Positions 12,806-24,400 of a stretch of 64,000 bases of DNA are shown here, piece by piece. Made by a program: the position numbers and the translations under genes. The notes beneath the pieces were generated by a model, which saw nothing but the letters and a program-made list of their open reading frames with translations, was not told where the DNA came from and made no database searches. Numbering within the stretch: position 1 is the first letter of the stretch; each line of letters starts with the position of its first letter. This stretch comes from Rhypophila decipiens (taxonomy: Eukaryota > Ascomycota > Sordariomycetes > Sordariales > Naviculisporaceae): positions 93,462-157,461 of the forward strand of contig MU858136.1 in assembly GCA_033297075.1 (NCBI GenBank). Reading direction: 5' to 3'.

Positions 12806-13743
12806 GATGAGGTCGTGCTGATGTCGTGGTGATTATGTATTAAGAATCGAGGTTACAGTTTGATGACAAGACTGATGTCGGCTGAAATGGAGGAAAAAGT
12901 AAAGAAAAAGCAAATCCGGATATAATACTCAAGTCATGGTGGTACAATGATGGAGGAAAAAGGAAACAAAACGGAGAGAATAAAAACAGGCCTGGCCGAC
13001 TGGTCTGACATGTTCTGGGATGTAGTAATTCTTATCACAGTTTTTCCAATCCCATGGGTCCAGACTTCAAAGATGAAAACAAGATGGAAAAGTTCAGTTG
13101 TTGATTACAGGAGCTTTCAGTTGACATATCCCAACTTCCCAAGACACATTGGACATGCTAAGAAGTCGTCCAAGAAGGGTAATCAGACGACTCGAAACAA
13201 AACTCACATGGGTCGTGAAGGCAAGACGGCAACGGCCCAGGGGGAAGGGGTGGAATTCTGTTGCGCCGCCTCCTGGAGATCTTTGTTTCACAGTTTTGGG
13301 CATGTTTCTGGATGGGAGCCACTGTAATTGGACGTCCCGGGGCTTCTGGAAGCTCGCTAGAATACCAGCCACGTATCAGGCCCACAACGGCTGAACTCTG
13401 GCAAGACCCTGAAATTACCGTCAGACGGGCGCTGTAACCCCCCTGTAAATTAACTTTACCGACCCCTGGGGGTATGATGACATTCATCATATCAAGTTGA
13501 TGATTGATGACCAAGAAGTGAGAGGACATTGATGATGACAACTTCACAAAAACAACTTCATGCTTGGATGCTGGTAGATGGCAGCATCCACACGGACTTG
13601 TTTACTGGTGTAGCTCCCCATTTTTACAGGAAGTAATTTCGGCGGACAATAAAAAGAAGATCGAAATATCTGTAACGTAGTCATCACTGTATCTATTCGC
13701 CCGTCTTACGCCCCTCCCTTCATTGACCTCAACAACCAGCGCA
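12806..13743. other. Divergent promoter region
   Basis: This lies between the kinase (-) and the hydrolase (+). Open frames here are short and inconsistent. No RNA gene or repeat was recognised. Confidence 0.5.
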
Positions 13744-14845
13744 ATGGAAGACCAAACAATCTCACTAACCACCAAGTCAGGCGCATCTCTGAAAATCTCA
13801 ACCTTCTTTCCACCTCCATCAAAAGAAGAACAGAACAATCCGCTCAAACACACCCTCCTGGTCTTTCTCAACGGCCTCATCCTGCCCCGCAGCCTCTGGG
13901 CCGAATCCATCTACCACCTCCTCAGCCTCCGGGCCAGTTCCCATCTTCCCGCAGGCATCATAACCTACGACCGCTACGGCCAGGGCGACTCCGATCCTGA
14001 TCCCTCCGACCCCCCAGATACCCCATACGGCCATGACGCCCTAACCATCATAACAGACCTGCACCAGCTCCTTACCCAGGTCTCCCACCAGTTTCTAAAA
14101 AGACGCCTCGAGAGTCTGGAATTAGTATTCGTCGCCAACTCGATAGGATGTCCCCTCGCACGGCTATACGCAGCCCGATACCCGGGCTCAGTGGCCGGGG
14201 TCTTGTGTCTCGATTCGATGATGGCCAACTCGGACTTTGTCGATTCTTTATTTCCTGATCCTGACGATGCTGCTTTTGAGAGTGGGAAATTACCGCCTGG
14301 TATTTCGGTCGAGGATATTCGCTTTGCTAGAGAGCGGTTCCGTGCTTTTTTCCACCCGAGCGTGACGAACCCTGAGCGCTTTGATCGGAGGAACATGGCC
14401 AAGTTACTTCCTCGTGCGCATGGTCCCGTTTTGCCGCCTGTTGGTGGGACGCAAGGTAGACGGCCCAGGGTTGTGGTTGTTGGTCATGATGCTGTCGAGT
14501 TTGCTCGACAGTCTGAGGAGGTGAGTTTCTTGTTTTGTTTTGCCTTGTCTTTTTATTTGATGCTTCTTGACGAGCGCGAAGAGAGACTTTTGCTAATGTT
14601 CTGCTCGCCCATAGGGTTCATTAGCAGTCCCTAAACGGATCACAAACGCCTATGTTGATCCCGCTTGGAGCGAGTATAACAAGGGCTTGACCCAACTTGG
14701 TGAGAGTCAAGATCGGACAAGCCCCGAGGGAGGCAATGTCAAGATTGCAAAAGGCTGTGGTCATTTCATCCAGAAAGACGACCCAGTGTTTGTGGCAAGA
14801 GAGATCAGTACTCTACTAGACTATCTGAGTCGGACACCAAGCTGA
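13744..14845 (+). CDS. Alpha/beta hydrolase
   Basis: Predicted 335 aa from exons 13744-14520 and 14615-14845; the intron is GTGAGT...TGCTAAT...ATAG. The α/β-hydrolase fold is visible: an oxyanion-type strand followed by LNGLILPRSLW, the turn TYDRYGQGDSD, and a nucleophile elbow FVANSIGCPLA near residue 135. After it come a C-terminal strand with VVVVGHDAVE and the catalytic His in GCGHFIQKDDP. The elbow reads N-S-I-G rather than G-x-S-x-G, an accepted variant. Fungal relatives are annotated only as AB-hydrolase superfamily, so no substrate is offered. The reading frame is open slightly further 5', but the first ATG is at 13744. Confidence 0.85.
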
Positions 14846-15184
14846 TGGTCACAGTTGATGTTGCATATCGGTAAGGTTGAGATCAGTCTGGTTAAGGTTC
14901 AAGTTTGCGCCTTGCTCCTTGCTTCTTTGCAAACCTACTATTAAGTTATGGTATATCCATCCCAAACTCTCCATTCCATTCTCTTCCAACTTAATAACCC
15001 AAAGCTAAGTATATAAAAGTCAGATTACGATTAGCTATTGTCCTGTCCAAAGTTTTATCCGTTATGGAGGAATATAAAGACACTTAATCCAAGCTGTTGT
15101 TGAGAATTTCATGCTCAAAGTAATCCAGTACCAAACACAAACATCTGGCGTCCACTCCCACCTTTACCAAACCAATCCTGCACA
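14846..15184. other. Short intergenic region
   Basis: An AT-rich spacer between two plus-strand genes. I saw nothing else in it. Confidence 0.45.
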
Positions 15185-15787
15185 ATGGAGGACTTCAACA
15201 GCCTTACTGACATCCTCTTCACCCACAACTCAGCTGGCGTGGCCCACTTCCCAGCCGAATTCCACCGAACCTGGCACGACGAAAGCTGGAGCCACTTCTT
15301 TCTTGTCCGCCAGCGCCTCATCAACAGCAAATATTTCCGCAAGGAGCTCTTTCCCGAGGGTATCGAAAGCATCTCCACTGCACCGGATGAGAGCTTTGTC
15401 GCTAATGTGGTACTCTATCTGCTCGACCGGCTCCCTCCACTCCAGGCGGACGAGTCCTTCCGCCCTGCATCTAAACTGCCCACGATAGCTGACTTGCTTG
15501 GCTTGTTGGGCCGGGTCCTCAATGACATTGATATCGAGATCTTGGAGGGCACAATCTCCGTGGCCGGGAGAGTGATGGCGGTAAAATTTCATCCGGCGAG
15601 CAAGCCGGATGGGCAGAGTTTGCGTTGTGGGAGGAGGGCATACGACCTTGGGGAGTTGACCGTTGCTGGGGTTCTGGCCTTGGCCTTTGTGTGTCGTGTG
15701 GTGAGGTTGGCTGAGCAAGACCAGAAGGAGACTTGTGAGAGGAATTCGAGGATTCTTGAGAACAGAAAGCCCAAGTCGAAATTATAG
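15185..15787 (+). CDS. Small hypothetical protein
   Basis: Single-exon frame of 200 aa starting MEDFNSLTDI. No signal peptide and no clear transmembrane segment. The middle (HFFLVRQRLINSKYF, then a Leu-rich FVANVVLYLLDRL) loosely recalls the helical core of BTB/POZ folds, but the match is too weak to assign. The C-terminus is basic (RKPKSKL). A 162-codon frame runs antisense; the plus frame is preferred because it is longer, has an ATG close to the upstream spacer and a more natural composition. It could still be a lineage-specific or spurious gene. Confidence 0.5.
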   Translation: MEDFNSLTDILFTHNSAGVAHFPAEFHRTWHDESWSHFFLVRQRLINSKYFRKELFPEGIESISTAPDESFVANVVLYLLDRLPPLQADESFRPASKLPTIADLLGLLGRVLNDIDIEILEGTISVAGRVMAVKFHPASKPDGQSLRCGRRAYDLGELTVAGVLALAFVCRVVRLAEQDQKETCERNSRILENRKPKSKL

Positions 15788-16820
15788 GCGACTGAGACTC
15801 TCTGGATATACATCGACAACAACACTGACTGTGAACTCGGACCAATTCCGAGAGAGAGGATAACGACATTCCCTAGATACCATCATCAATCTATCTATGC
15901 CATCTTACATCTACAGACATCACGGAACCTGTTGCCCCTATGTCCATATGAAAGTCATAACCGAGCACCCTTTGTCAAGACAATGAGCAGTGTAATATGT
16001 AACCCTTAGACTACATCCAGCGGCCTTGTCCCCCAAGCCCGAGTTATACTCGTCCATATCCGCAATCCTTTCCGTACTGCTCCGTATCTCCTTGGACTCT
16101 TGAAGTATGGAACTCGCTTGCCAAATACGGAATGCGAACTTGGAGATGCGTCTGCGAGGTATCATCAAGGCAAGCGGCTCTTATTCAGCAGAGGCCTTGG
16201 CATTGGCATTTCTCCGGGTAAGACGGGAAACCCGAGTACCGTGCCGACCCGAACCGCAAGTCATTCATATTTGTAAAAGTTGCATCTCCGCTGCTATGTA
16301 CGCAGGAGGCCGTTCTTAGCTAGGATACTGCCATCAATTATTGACTCACTCCTAAAGGTCCAACAGTCCAGTGTTAGCCCCCCTTCCGCTTCGGCTCGTA
16401 GTTATCAAGGCAGCAGACTGTTTACAAATCGCTGCCAGATTTCTCTGCCGAATTGGGTCTCGTATCCTCGCAATGGCTCGCCTTTCCGAAAGAGGTACTT
16501 GTTTGACTAACAAAGACACAGCTCCCTGTCGATAATTGAAGCTGCGGCGTGATCACCGGGCATCGGATGCCCAGAAAGTCGCGACATGACAGGAGATGTT
16601 GCTTTCCATCATGATTCTGAGTGAACCCGGTTCATAGCCTATGACGGACCAAAGTGTATATAAAGGGGCCGGATGACCCTCTCGGATTGACAATGGCCAA
16701 AAAACTCAAATCACCTCCATACCAACACATTACCATCATCATAGCGAACAAAGACCTACCTTGCCGGTTGCAGTAACAACACCCACAGCACATCAAATCC
16801 ATCACTCACAAGAGAGACAT
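15788..16820. other. Intergenic/promoter region
   Basis: One kilobase without a supported gene. Short CCGTACT and CTCCGTAT motifs occur near 16060-16090. A TATATAAA element near the right end belongs to the oxidoreductase promoter. Confidence 0.45.
16657..16664 (+). promoter_or_regulatory. TATA box of MDR oxidoreductase
   Basis: TATATAAA followed by a GC-rich stretch, 164 bp upstream of the first in-frame ATG (16821) and 266 bp upstream of the second (16923). Confidence 0.6.
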
Positions 16821-17969
16821 ATGAGCCTACGACCAACAACTCACCGTCTAAAAACATCCCTTCAACTCACAACCAAAGCAGCAATCCACTACTATCCCCA
16901 ATTACGCATCTCACCCAACATAATGTCTACGCCGGCGTTCTCCCTCCCCAGCCAAATGAAATCCCTCCTCCAGCCCTCCCGCACCTCGACCTCCCTAATT
17001 CTAACCAACTCCCCCGTCCCGAAACCAACCCACCCAGACGACGTCCTAGTCCGCGTGGCAGCAGCATCTCCCTGCGCAGGTGAACTCCTCTGGGCCATCA
17101 ACTTTCCCGCCTCGGTCCCCACCGAAAAAGAAATGGTTCCTTGTCAAGACCTCGCCGGCACCGTGGTAACTTCCCCATCTAACAGTGGCTTCGTCCCCGG
17201 AGATAGAGTCTACTGCCGTATTGACGCCGCTCGTGCTGGGACCGCTCGGGAATATGCACTTGCACGAGTATCCGAGTTGGCCGAGATTCCCAAGAATCTG
17301 GGCTGGGTTGAAGCTGCTGCTACGCCTTTGAGCGCGCTTACTGCTTGGCAGGCTTTGTTTGTCCAAGGGGGATTGGACGCCCGAGGTGTGAAGCAAGGTG
17401 AGAAAGAGGCCAGGGAGAGGAATGGAAAGATTAGGGTCTTGGTCACGGGAGCTGCGGGAGGAGTAGGCAGTTGGGTTGTGCAGTTTGCCAAGCTTGCTGG
17501 GGCCAAGGGCGTTGTGGCTGTTTGTGGTGGTGATAAGGAAAGTGCGGCGCGGGAATTGGGTGCGACCGAGGTGGTTAATTATCAGAAGCAGTCGATTGAA
17601 CAGTGGGTTGGGGAGAAGCCCGAGGAAAGGGAGGTGGATTTGGTGATTGACATGATTGGGGGAGCCTCGTTGAAGGGCTGTTGGTACGCGGTGAAGAAGG
17701 GCGGTGTCTTGGTGAGTGTGAATACCCCGCCGGATATGGTCAAGCCGGAGGGCCTGGAGAAGGAAGTTGCAAAGAGTCTGTTTTTTATTGTCGAGCCGTC
17801 GGGGAGGAACTTGGCTGAGATTGGGGAGTTGATTGAGGCTGGGAAAGTGCGGCCCGTGGTGGATAGTGTGTGGGAGTTTGAAGAGTTTGAGAAGGCCTTT
17901 GAGAGGCTCGAGTCGGGCCACGCAAAGGGCAAGATCATTATCAAGGTGAGCGATGAGGTCACGGTCTAG
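16821..17969 (+). CDS. MDR-family NAD(P)H-dependent oxidoreductase (quinone oxidoreductase/enoyl-reductase-like)
   Basis: Medium-chain dehydrogenase/reductase without the structural zinc signature. It has a GroES-like N-terminal part (PDDVLVRVAAASPCAGELLW; CQDLAGTVV; GFVPGDRVYCR) and a Rossmann fold with VTGAAGGVGSWVVQFAK, followed by ELGATEVVNY and VDLVIDMIGG. These are hallmarks of NADP-dependent quinone oxidoreductases and reticulon-4-interacting-protein-like enzymes. There are two in-frame starts. ATG 16821 gives 382 aa with a basic, Ser/Thr-rich, acid-free N-terminus resembling a mitochondrial presequence; ATG 16923 (MSTPAFSLPSQMKS) gives 348 aa and a classical cytosolic MDR start. Single exon. 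Substrate unknown. Confidence 0.87.
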   Translation: MSLRPTTHRLKTSLQLTTKAAIHYYPQLRISPNIMSTPAFSLPSQMKSLLQPSRTSTSLILTNSPVPKPTHPDDVLVRVAAASPCAGELLWAINFPASVPTEKEMVPCQDLAGTVVTSPSNSGFVPGDRVYCRIDAARAGTAREYALARVSELAEIPKNLGWVEAAATPLSALTAWQALFVQGGLDARGVKQGEKEARERNGKIRVLVTGAAGGVGSWVVQFAKLAGAKGVVAVCGGDKESAARELGATEVVNYQKQSIEQWVGEKPEEREVDLVIDMIGGASLKGCWYAVKKGGVLVSVNTPPDMVKPEGLEKEVAKSLFFIVEPSGRNLAEIGELIEAGKVRPVVDSVWEFEEFEKAFERLESGHAKGKIIIKVSDEVTV

Positions 17970-19280
17970 TTAGTTTTGGCTTGGGAAGAAGATCAAAAGC
18001 AGTCGTGTTAATTTAGTCCGGCTTGTAAAGGGACGACGGGATTGAAGGATTCAAATTGCAAAGAGAGAGAATTGTCATCCGAGCTGACTGCACAATGCCA
18101 TTGTTTGTTTGTTTGACTCCAAACCGTCTGGGCTTCTGGCCGAGATGGCAGCAAGTCGAGTCGGGCAGCTGCCCGGATGTTGTTCCTTCCCACTGGGCGT
18201 TTCCAGACCCTGAACAGCAAGTGTGGGGAGACGTTGAACCCCAGAAGCCGTTCTGGCTGTTGATTGGCCGGAGCGCCAAGGCATGAGACAAGGGGTAGGC
18301 AGAGCCCCACAAGTGTCTGCAACCTTATTCGAGGCCCCTGTCTCTTGACCTCAACAGCACTGTCTTTCCGGTGCCCCTGGCGTGTTTGATCTTCCCTCAC
18401 GTCGCTCCTTGACGTGTAACAGCTTTGCTTGGGTCCCTCGACGTGGAATTCCCGTACCTGGAGGATATTCCACCGACGTTGATCTTGATGGACGCCGAAA
18501 CCTGGACAAATCAACTTTGGTTGGCTCATTGCCCAATGGGTTACATGAACCCATGAAGTTGTGAGCATCGAGACCTCATGCTGCACCGCCAAGCCACCAC
18601 ATCAACTGTGAAGAACTGCTTGCTCTCTTGACGAGAGTTTGTCAAGTCTACAGAGTATGAGGTCCCACAAGCATGCTGGGCTGAGACAACATGCACCTCT
18701 TGGCTACTCAACCCGCCGGGGGGGACACGCCAAGTACCGCCATGTGCTTCGACGACTGCAACGATCACCGCTGGGTATCTGGATCTGGATCTGGGTCCAA
18801 GCCATTTTCGATCTGTGTCTCAGCTTGCTGGGCTTCTTCCAGCTCTTCTATGTTTCCTAGCTTTGGTTCCTCTTTCCTCTTTCTCGTTTCCAACCTTGTC
18901 CTTTTGTGGTGTATTGTCCGGTGTTTGTTTGATCTCTTTTCGTCCAGGTGGTTCTTTTTCTTTTCTTTCCACTTTTTCCAGTTGTCTGTTTACGGCACCC
19001 CTTTTGTTATTTTTCTTTACCCTACGTCCTCCTGGTTTGAGTTGACCAGGGCTGGGCTGAGAGAGGAAAGGAAAGGACCTGGACGACGAGTTGACGACGG
19101 GAGCTCGGCCTTCATTGATCTTTTCTTCTTCCTTTTGCTATTACTGTTATTGGGGCGGCGGGAACGTCTTCTTCTTTTCTTTTTGTCTTGTTTAATCTGT
19201 GGGCTGTCTTCGTCGTCGGGATCGGTCCACAAATGCATCCGTTATAACGGTAGTTCATCGTCCCTTCCAGTCTGCCGGCA
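17970..19280. other. Intergenic region with T-rich tract
   Basis: The left half holds overlapping frames on both strands without family motifs. From about 18820 to 19190 the plus strand is strongly T/C-rich, so the apparent 208-codon frame there is Phe/Leu/Ser low complexity. I read this as 3' UTR plus the promoter/leader of the aspartic protease. Confidence 0.5.
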
Positions 19281-20946
19281 ATGGCAGCCTCATATTTCCT
19301 CACCTCCCTCACCTTGATCATAGCATTATGCTGCGGTCCTTGTCTCGCGGCTTTCTTCTATAACCAGTCCGCGTCAATAATACCAACACATGACGAGGGC
19401 TGTGTTCACCTTCCCATCATCCACTCGACCAAGCTCAGACCCCACGAGAAAAGGGGCGTACAATTACAGTTGGCCAACAGATCTGATGTGGCCTACTATG
19501 CACAGCGTACTTAGTTCCCTCGTCCCTGTTGCTACCAAGTTACGCACGACTGACCACACATCACAGTGAGCATCGGCACGCCGCCGCAACCCGTCTTCGT
19601 CCAGCTCGATACGGGATCGTTCGAGCTATGGGTTAACCCCGACTGCGACACCGTATCGGGATCAGATGCCGTGTTCTGCGACAGGATAGGCTTTTACGAT
19701 GTCAACCGATCATCGACCGTCACCCAGATGGGCACCAACAAGACCCTGCGCTACGGAATTGGGAGCGCCAACATCAGCTACGTGCGCGACACCATCACCC
19801 TGGCAGGCAGCACCACAGCTTTGGAGGACGTCCAGTTTGGAGTGGCCACTTCGTCCGAGAACGCCTTCTCGGGTATCTTGGGAATCGGCTATGGCAACGG
19901 CATTGCCACGCGGTATCCCAATTTCGTCGATCAGCTCTATGACCAGAATGCAACGAGGGTCAAGGCATACACTCTCGCCTTGGGAAGCAAGGAGGCAGAA
20001 GAAGGAGTCATTGTCTTTGGCGGAGTAGACACCTCCAAGTTTGCGGGACCGTTGACCATGCTACCCATTATTCCGGCCGAGCAGTCTCCCGACAAGGTCC
20101 CTCGATTCTGGGTAAACATGACATCCATCACTTTTGGGATTGATTCCGGGAGACAGCCGTACGAGGGGAGCAACATACCTGTGTTTTTGGACAGCGGATC
20201 GACCATGACGCTGTTGCCACCTAACTTGACGGCGGATATTGCACGGGACTTTGGATCGCCGGTCCCGGACGACAATGGCTTCTTTCGGGTCGATTGTGCG
20301 TTTACCGAGATGGAGGGGACCGTGGATTTCTCGTTTGACGGCGGTTTGGTGGTCAAAGTGCCGTATAAAGAGATGATCAGGGAGGTTGAGGGAAATTCGG
20401 GGAACAAGGCTTGTTTTCTGGGCATCACGCCCAGCTCGAGTTTTACGCTTTTGGGTGATACCTTTTTGAGGTCGGCTTATAGTATGTTCCCCGTCTCTCT
20501 ATGGATTGCTGGAATGTGACTAATCATGGCGAACAACAGCTGTGTTTGATCTCGAAAATGACGCCATATGGATGACCCAGGCGGCCAACTGCGGATCTAC
20601 ACCCGCCGCGCTGAGGAATGTGAATGACCTCGAGACTTTGAGGGGAGCTTGTGGCTTGACGAATGCGGGCGTTGTTACAGATGGAAGCAGTACCGGTGCG
20701 GCTGGAGGGTCTTCAAGAACAGGTGATGCTGGCAGCGGCGCAGGGGTTGGATCGGGAGCAGGAACAGGGAGCCCTTTTGAACAACCATCATCAGCTACGG
20801 CTGGGTCTGGGTCGTCGAGCCCGGGGTCAACGGGCGTTTCTCAGACGAGCGGCGTGTTGGGAGGCAGGAGCTTGCAGAGCAGTAGCAGCTGTCTGCTATG
20901 GAGCTTGACGATGGGATTGTCTATATTCGTTGGCGTGATTATTTAA
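19281..20946 (+). CDS. Secreted, probably GPI-anchored aspartic protease (yapsin/OpsB type)
   Basis: Predicted 515 aa from exons 19281-19506, 19567-20481 and 20540-20946 (introns GTACTT...ACAG and GTATGT...ACAG). A signal peptide spans about residues 1-24 (hydrophobic LTLIIALCCGPCLA). Both catalytic aspartates are present: DTGS at 90-93 in FVQLDTGSFELWV and DSGS at 284-287 in VFLDSGSTMTLLP, with the flap and C-terminal pepsin features (TLLGDTFLRSAY). A Ser/Gly/Thr-rich stalk from about residue 420 leads to a hydrophobic tail (LLWSLTMGLSIFVGVII), as expected for a GPI signal. Yapsin-type enzymes cleave at basic residues and act in cell-wall remodelling. The domain is read directly; GPI attachment and specificity are inferred. 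Confidence 0.92.
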
Positions 20947-21469
20947 CCGTATTTTTAAAGTATTTATTATTTCTGCAGCAGCATAGCGTTTTATTACTGA
21001 CCATGTAACTTATCGGTAAGCCGAGATGTTTTTCGTCACTTGTCTTCTCTTGCATACTTGTTGGTCGATGATATTTTTTCCCCTGTACATTCAGCAGACT
21101 GTTGTTTCCAGGGCAAGGAGAGACGTTTCTGATCATTTTCACCGGTCGTAGCGGTTCCTTTGACACAGGGCGTTCCAAATGATGAATACAATGATGATAT
21201 AAATCGATACGGATATCCGTAAGATATTGGTATTTCTCAGGCTGCTGTACGGAGTACGGGTTAGGTAACGATCAAGTGGGGCTTCAAGGCGGGGGGACGC
21301 CACTTTTTAGCGTGCTTCTGCCTTGTAACGCGGCGGCGCCCTACGGGTAGAGGCACTCAATCTCACGCGACGCGACTTTCTTTGATGGACTTACAGTCGA
21401 GGTCAAAGAAACCGACGAAAACAACAACACTTGCTCATGCTGCCGTAGGATCATTGCAGTGATATTACT
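20947..21469. promoter_or_regulatory. Intergenic region; promoter of the BRCT gene
   Basis: Holds the protease 3' UTR and then a GC-rich promoter with three ACGCG motifs (21328-21332, 21365-21369 and 21370-21374), 96-142 bp before the BRCT gene ATG. A TACGGAGTACGG motif lies near 21246. Confidence 0.55.
21328..21374 (+). promoter_or_regulatory. ACGCG (MBF-site-like) cluster
   Basis: Three ACGCG cores occur within 47 bp, two directly abutting. ACGCG is the core of the MCB element bound by MBF at G1/S genes in fungi. The gene downstream is a replication-initiation/checkpoint factor, which fits. Confidence 0.5.
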
Positions 21470-24400
21470 ATGGCTTCGTTTGCAGACACCGGAAATTCAG
21501 ACGACGACAGCTTTTTCGACCCTTCCCGACCTTTTGCAGGCTTGGTTGTTTGCTGTACCAGCATCCCGCCAGAGCTCAGGGTAAGTTCAGCATGCCTTCA
21601 ATCTTGACTAACCTCACCTCTTTGCTCACCGTTCCCAGGCCGAGATTGCAAAAATAGCCGACGAGCTCGGTGGCTGTCACAAGTACGATCTCACCCCCGA
21701 CTGCACCCATCTCATCGTCGGCGACTACGACACCCCCAAGTATCGCCATGTCGCCAAAGAACGCCCCGACGTCAAGGTCATGGCCGCCCAATGGATCATG
21801 GCCGTGCGCGATATATGGATGCACGACGCCGAAATAGACTTTCGGGCATTGGAAAGGGAATGGCTGTTGAAGACTTTCGAAACTGGCACCGCCGATCCAT
21901 CGCCCAACGACCCACCAGGTGCCATACCCCAGCGCACGAGGTTACTATGCTGCCTGACAGGTTTCGAGGACTACAATGTCCGTCAGGAATTATCTGAGAA
22001 GATCAAAGCCCACGGCGGCGACTACACGGGCGACTTGACGAAGAAAGTAACACATCTGATTGCCTACAAACCTTCGGGCGCAAAATATCAGGCCGCCAAG
22101 AATTGGGGCGTTCATACCGTGTCTATCGAATGGGTTAACGACAGCATTGAGCGCGGCCTCATCCTGGAAGAAAAATGCTACGATCCGATTATACCGCCCG
22201 AACAGAGGGGAGCTGGGGCATGGAATAGGGAGAGCGTCGAATTGCGTGTCCAGCTGGGCAAGAGGATGAGGGAGGCTGCGGAAGCCAACAAGGATGACGG
22301 GCGGCGCAAGCTACGAAAGACTGCGAGCATGAAGCTGCTTTCACAACAAAACATGCTCTGGGGTGATATTCTTGGGAAACCCAAACTCGACGAGGCCGTC
22401 CCCATGGCGCCCCCGCAGCCTACGGTCCCAGCCCCATCAGCTTCAAGGCAGTCGACCCAACAACAGTCAGGTCCCATGTCCCTGGACACCCAAGGAAGCA
22501 GACTTTCTTCTTTGGGAGCCCATGACGAGTCTCTTATTTTTGTCTCGTGCTGCTTTTACATCCACGGTTTTGAAAAGAAGAAATACGATATCCTTGCCAA
22601 TGTCATAGGCTCACTGGGGGGACTGGTATGCCATTCACTCGAGGAGGTTGTCTCTGCTTCTGGCGCCCAGCTGTCCCACCGGTTCCTCCTCGTACCCCAG
22701 AACTCTGCCCCCGACTCCCATCCGCCTCTTCCCGAAAATGTCATCATCATCACCGAGTTCTACATCGAGAGATGCATGCATAACAAGTACTTCTTTGATC
22801 CGCGCCAGCATGTCATTGGTCGACCCTTCCCAAATTTCCCCATTCCCGGCTTTGAGAAATTGTCCATCTCGACCGCGGGTTTTACTGGTGTTGACCTCAA
22901 CCAGGTTGAGAAGTCTGTCCGGCAACTGGGTGCCATTTACCAGGAAAAGTTCACCGCCCAGGCCTCGGTCCTGATATGCATCTCGTTAGAAAAGGTCCGC
23001 CCGCAAAAGCTGGACATGGCCGTTGCTTGGAGGGTCCCCGTCGTTAGCGTCGAGTGGCTCTGGCAGTGCATATCCACGGGCTACAATGTGCCCATCGAGG
23101 AGCACATTTGTTCTGGATTCAGGGAGAGAGTGGAAGCAGCAAAGAGACGCGCTCTAAGAGAACAGGAGAAAGGCGATCTCGGCAAACGGTCCCGGACAAC
23201 ACAAGACCAAATCGACCCCGACTTGGCACCAAAAGCTCAGACGAAACCGGCAAAGAAACGCGGCTTTGATGTCTCGGGCCTTGTTGAAGCATTCAAGACA
23301 TCTTCATCCAGGGCGCCTGAGTCATCGAGAGCAAAACTTGCCCCAAAGGAGAAGCGTGGGAATCGCTCTGCTCTGGAATTACAGCAGCAAGGAGAGGACT
23401 CGTTTGCCAACGCACACTTTGAGACTGCCCCAACTCACCAACTGCAGATCAACACTGAAAGTAACGGTGGGAACAGCAGTGCAAGTAGCAGAAACACGGC
23501 CTCTGCTCCTCTGTCGGAGGCGTCGAACAATTCACTCAATAAAACACCACGTTCACCCACTAAACAGGGTGACGGGAAGGGAATGGAAGAGAATGCTCAG
23601 CCGTCTCAAACACAACAACAGCAACAGCGGCAGCCCCGCAAACCAGTGGTCAGAGTCTTTAGTGAGGTCGCTGACTCTGAGGCTTCCGAGGGTGATGTGG
23701 GTTCTGCTGACGAACTCCCGCCCCTTGCGTCTGTAGTGGAGAGGGAGGACCCTGGTCCCGAACAACAGCAACGACAAGAAGAATCAGCAGAGGAGATTGA
23801 AAGGAAACGCATCGACGCCCAAAAAGAAGAGGAGCGTCTCGCCCTCGCAAGTAAATTTGCCAACATGATCGGGTCGGGAACTTCCGCTGCAGTTGCGGGG
23901 CCCGATAGCCTCACCGAGGTCCTGGCAGCAACCGCAGACGCAGCTGGTCGTAGTGGCGGTGGTCTGGCCCGGGTCCTTAGCGAGTCTGGGATATCGGTCA
24001 GTGGCTCTGGCGGTGTAACGACAACAACAATGACAATGGCAACGACGACGACCACAACTACCACCCGTCGACGTAAGCGTGAAATCATGGGTCGCGCGAT
24101 AAGTAACGTATCGGCTGCCAGTAGCGGGAGTGCCGAGTCTGTTGCTGTCACGTCTATTACCATGGGTGTTACTGCAGAAACTGCTGCTGAGAGTGGCGGT
24201 GACACTGCAGCGGCTGTGGCGTTGGGCTCGGGTCTGAGAGAAGACCCTATTTCTACCACCTCGGTATCTGATAACAGTACTAGTGGCGGTGATAAGGTTC
24301 ATGAAGATGACGGCAAAAAATCCGCCGCTGCTCAGGTTCCTGAAGGTGCAGGAGCACCGCCCGCCACGCAGCTGGAATACCGAGATTTGGAGGCGACCAA

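Noticed and set aside
17046..17921. 291-codon minus-strand frame over the MDR gene
   Set aside because: Antisense to a clear Rossmann-fold enzyme; shadow frame.
18008..18592. 194-codon minus-strand frame
   Set aside because: Overlapped by several frames on both strands, with no family motif and a composition unlike a coding region.
18691..19317. 208-codon plus-strand frame before the protease
   Set aside because: Phe/Leu/Ser run produced by a T/C-rich promoter tract; it overlaps the true protease start.
23606..24259. 217-codon minus-strand frame over the BRCT gene tail
   Set aside because: Low-complexity shadow of the Ala/Ser/Thr-rich tail.
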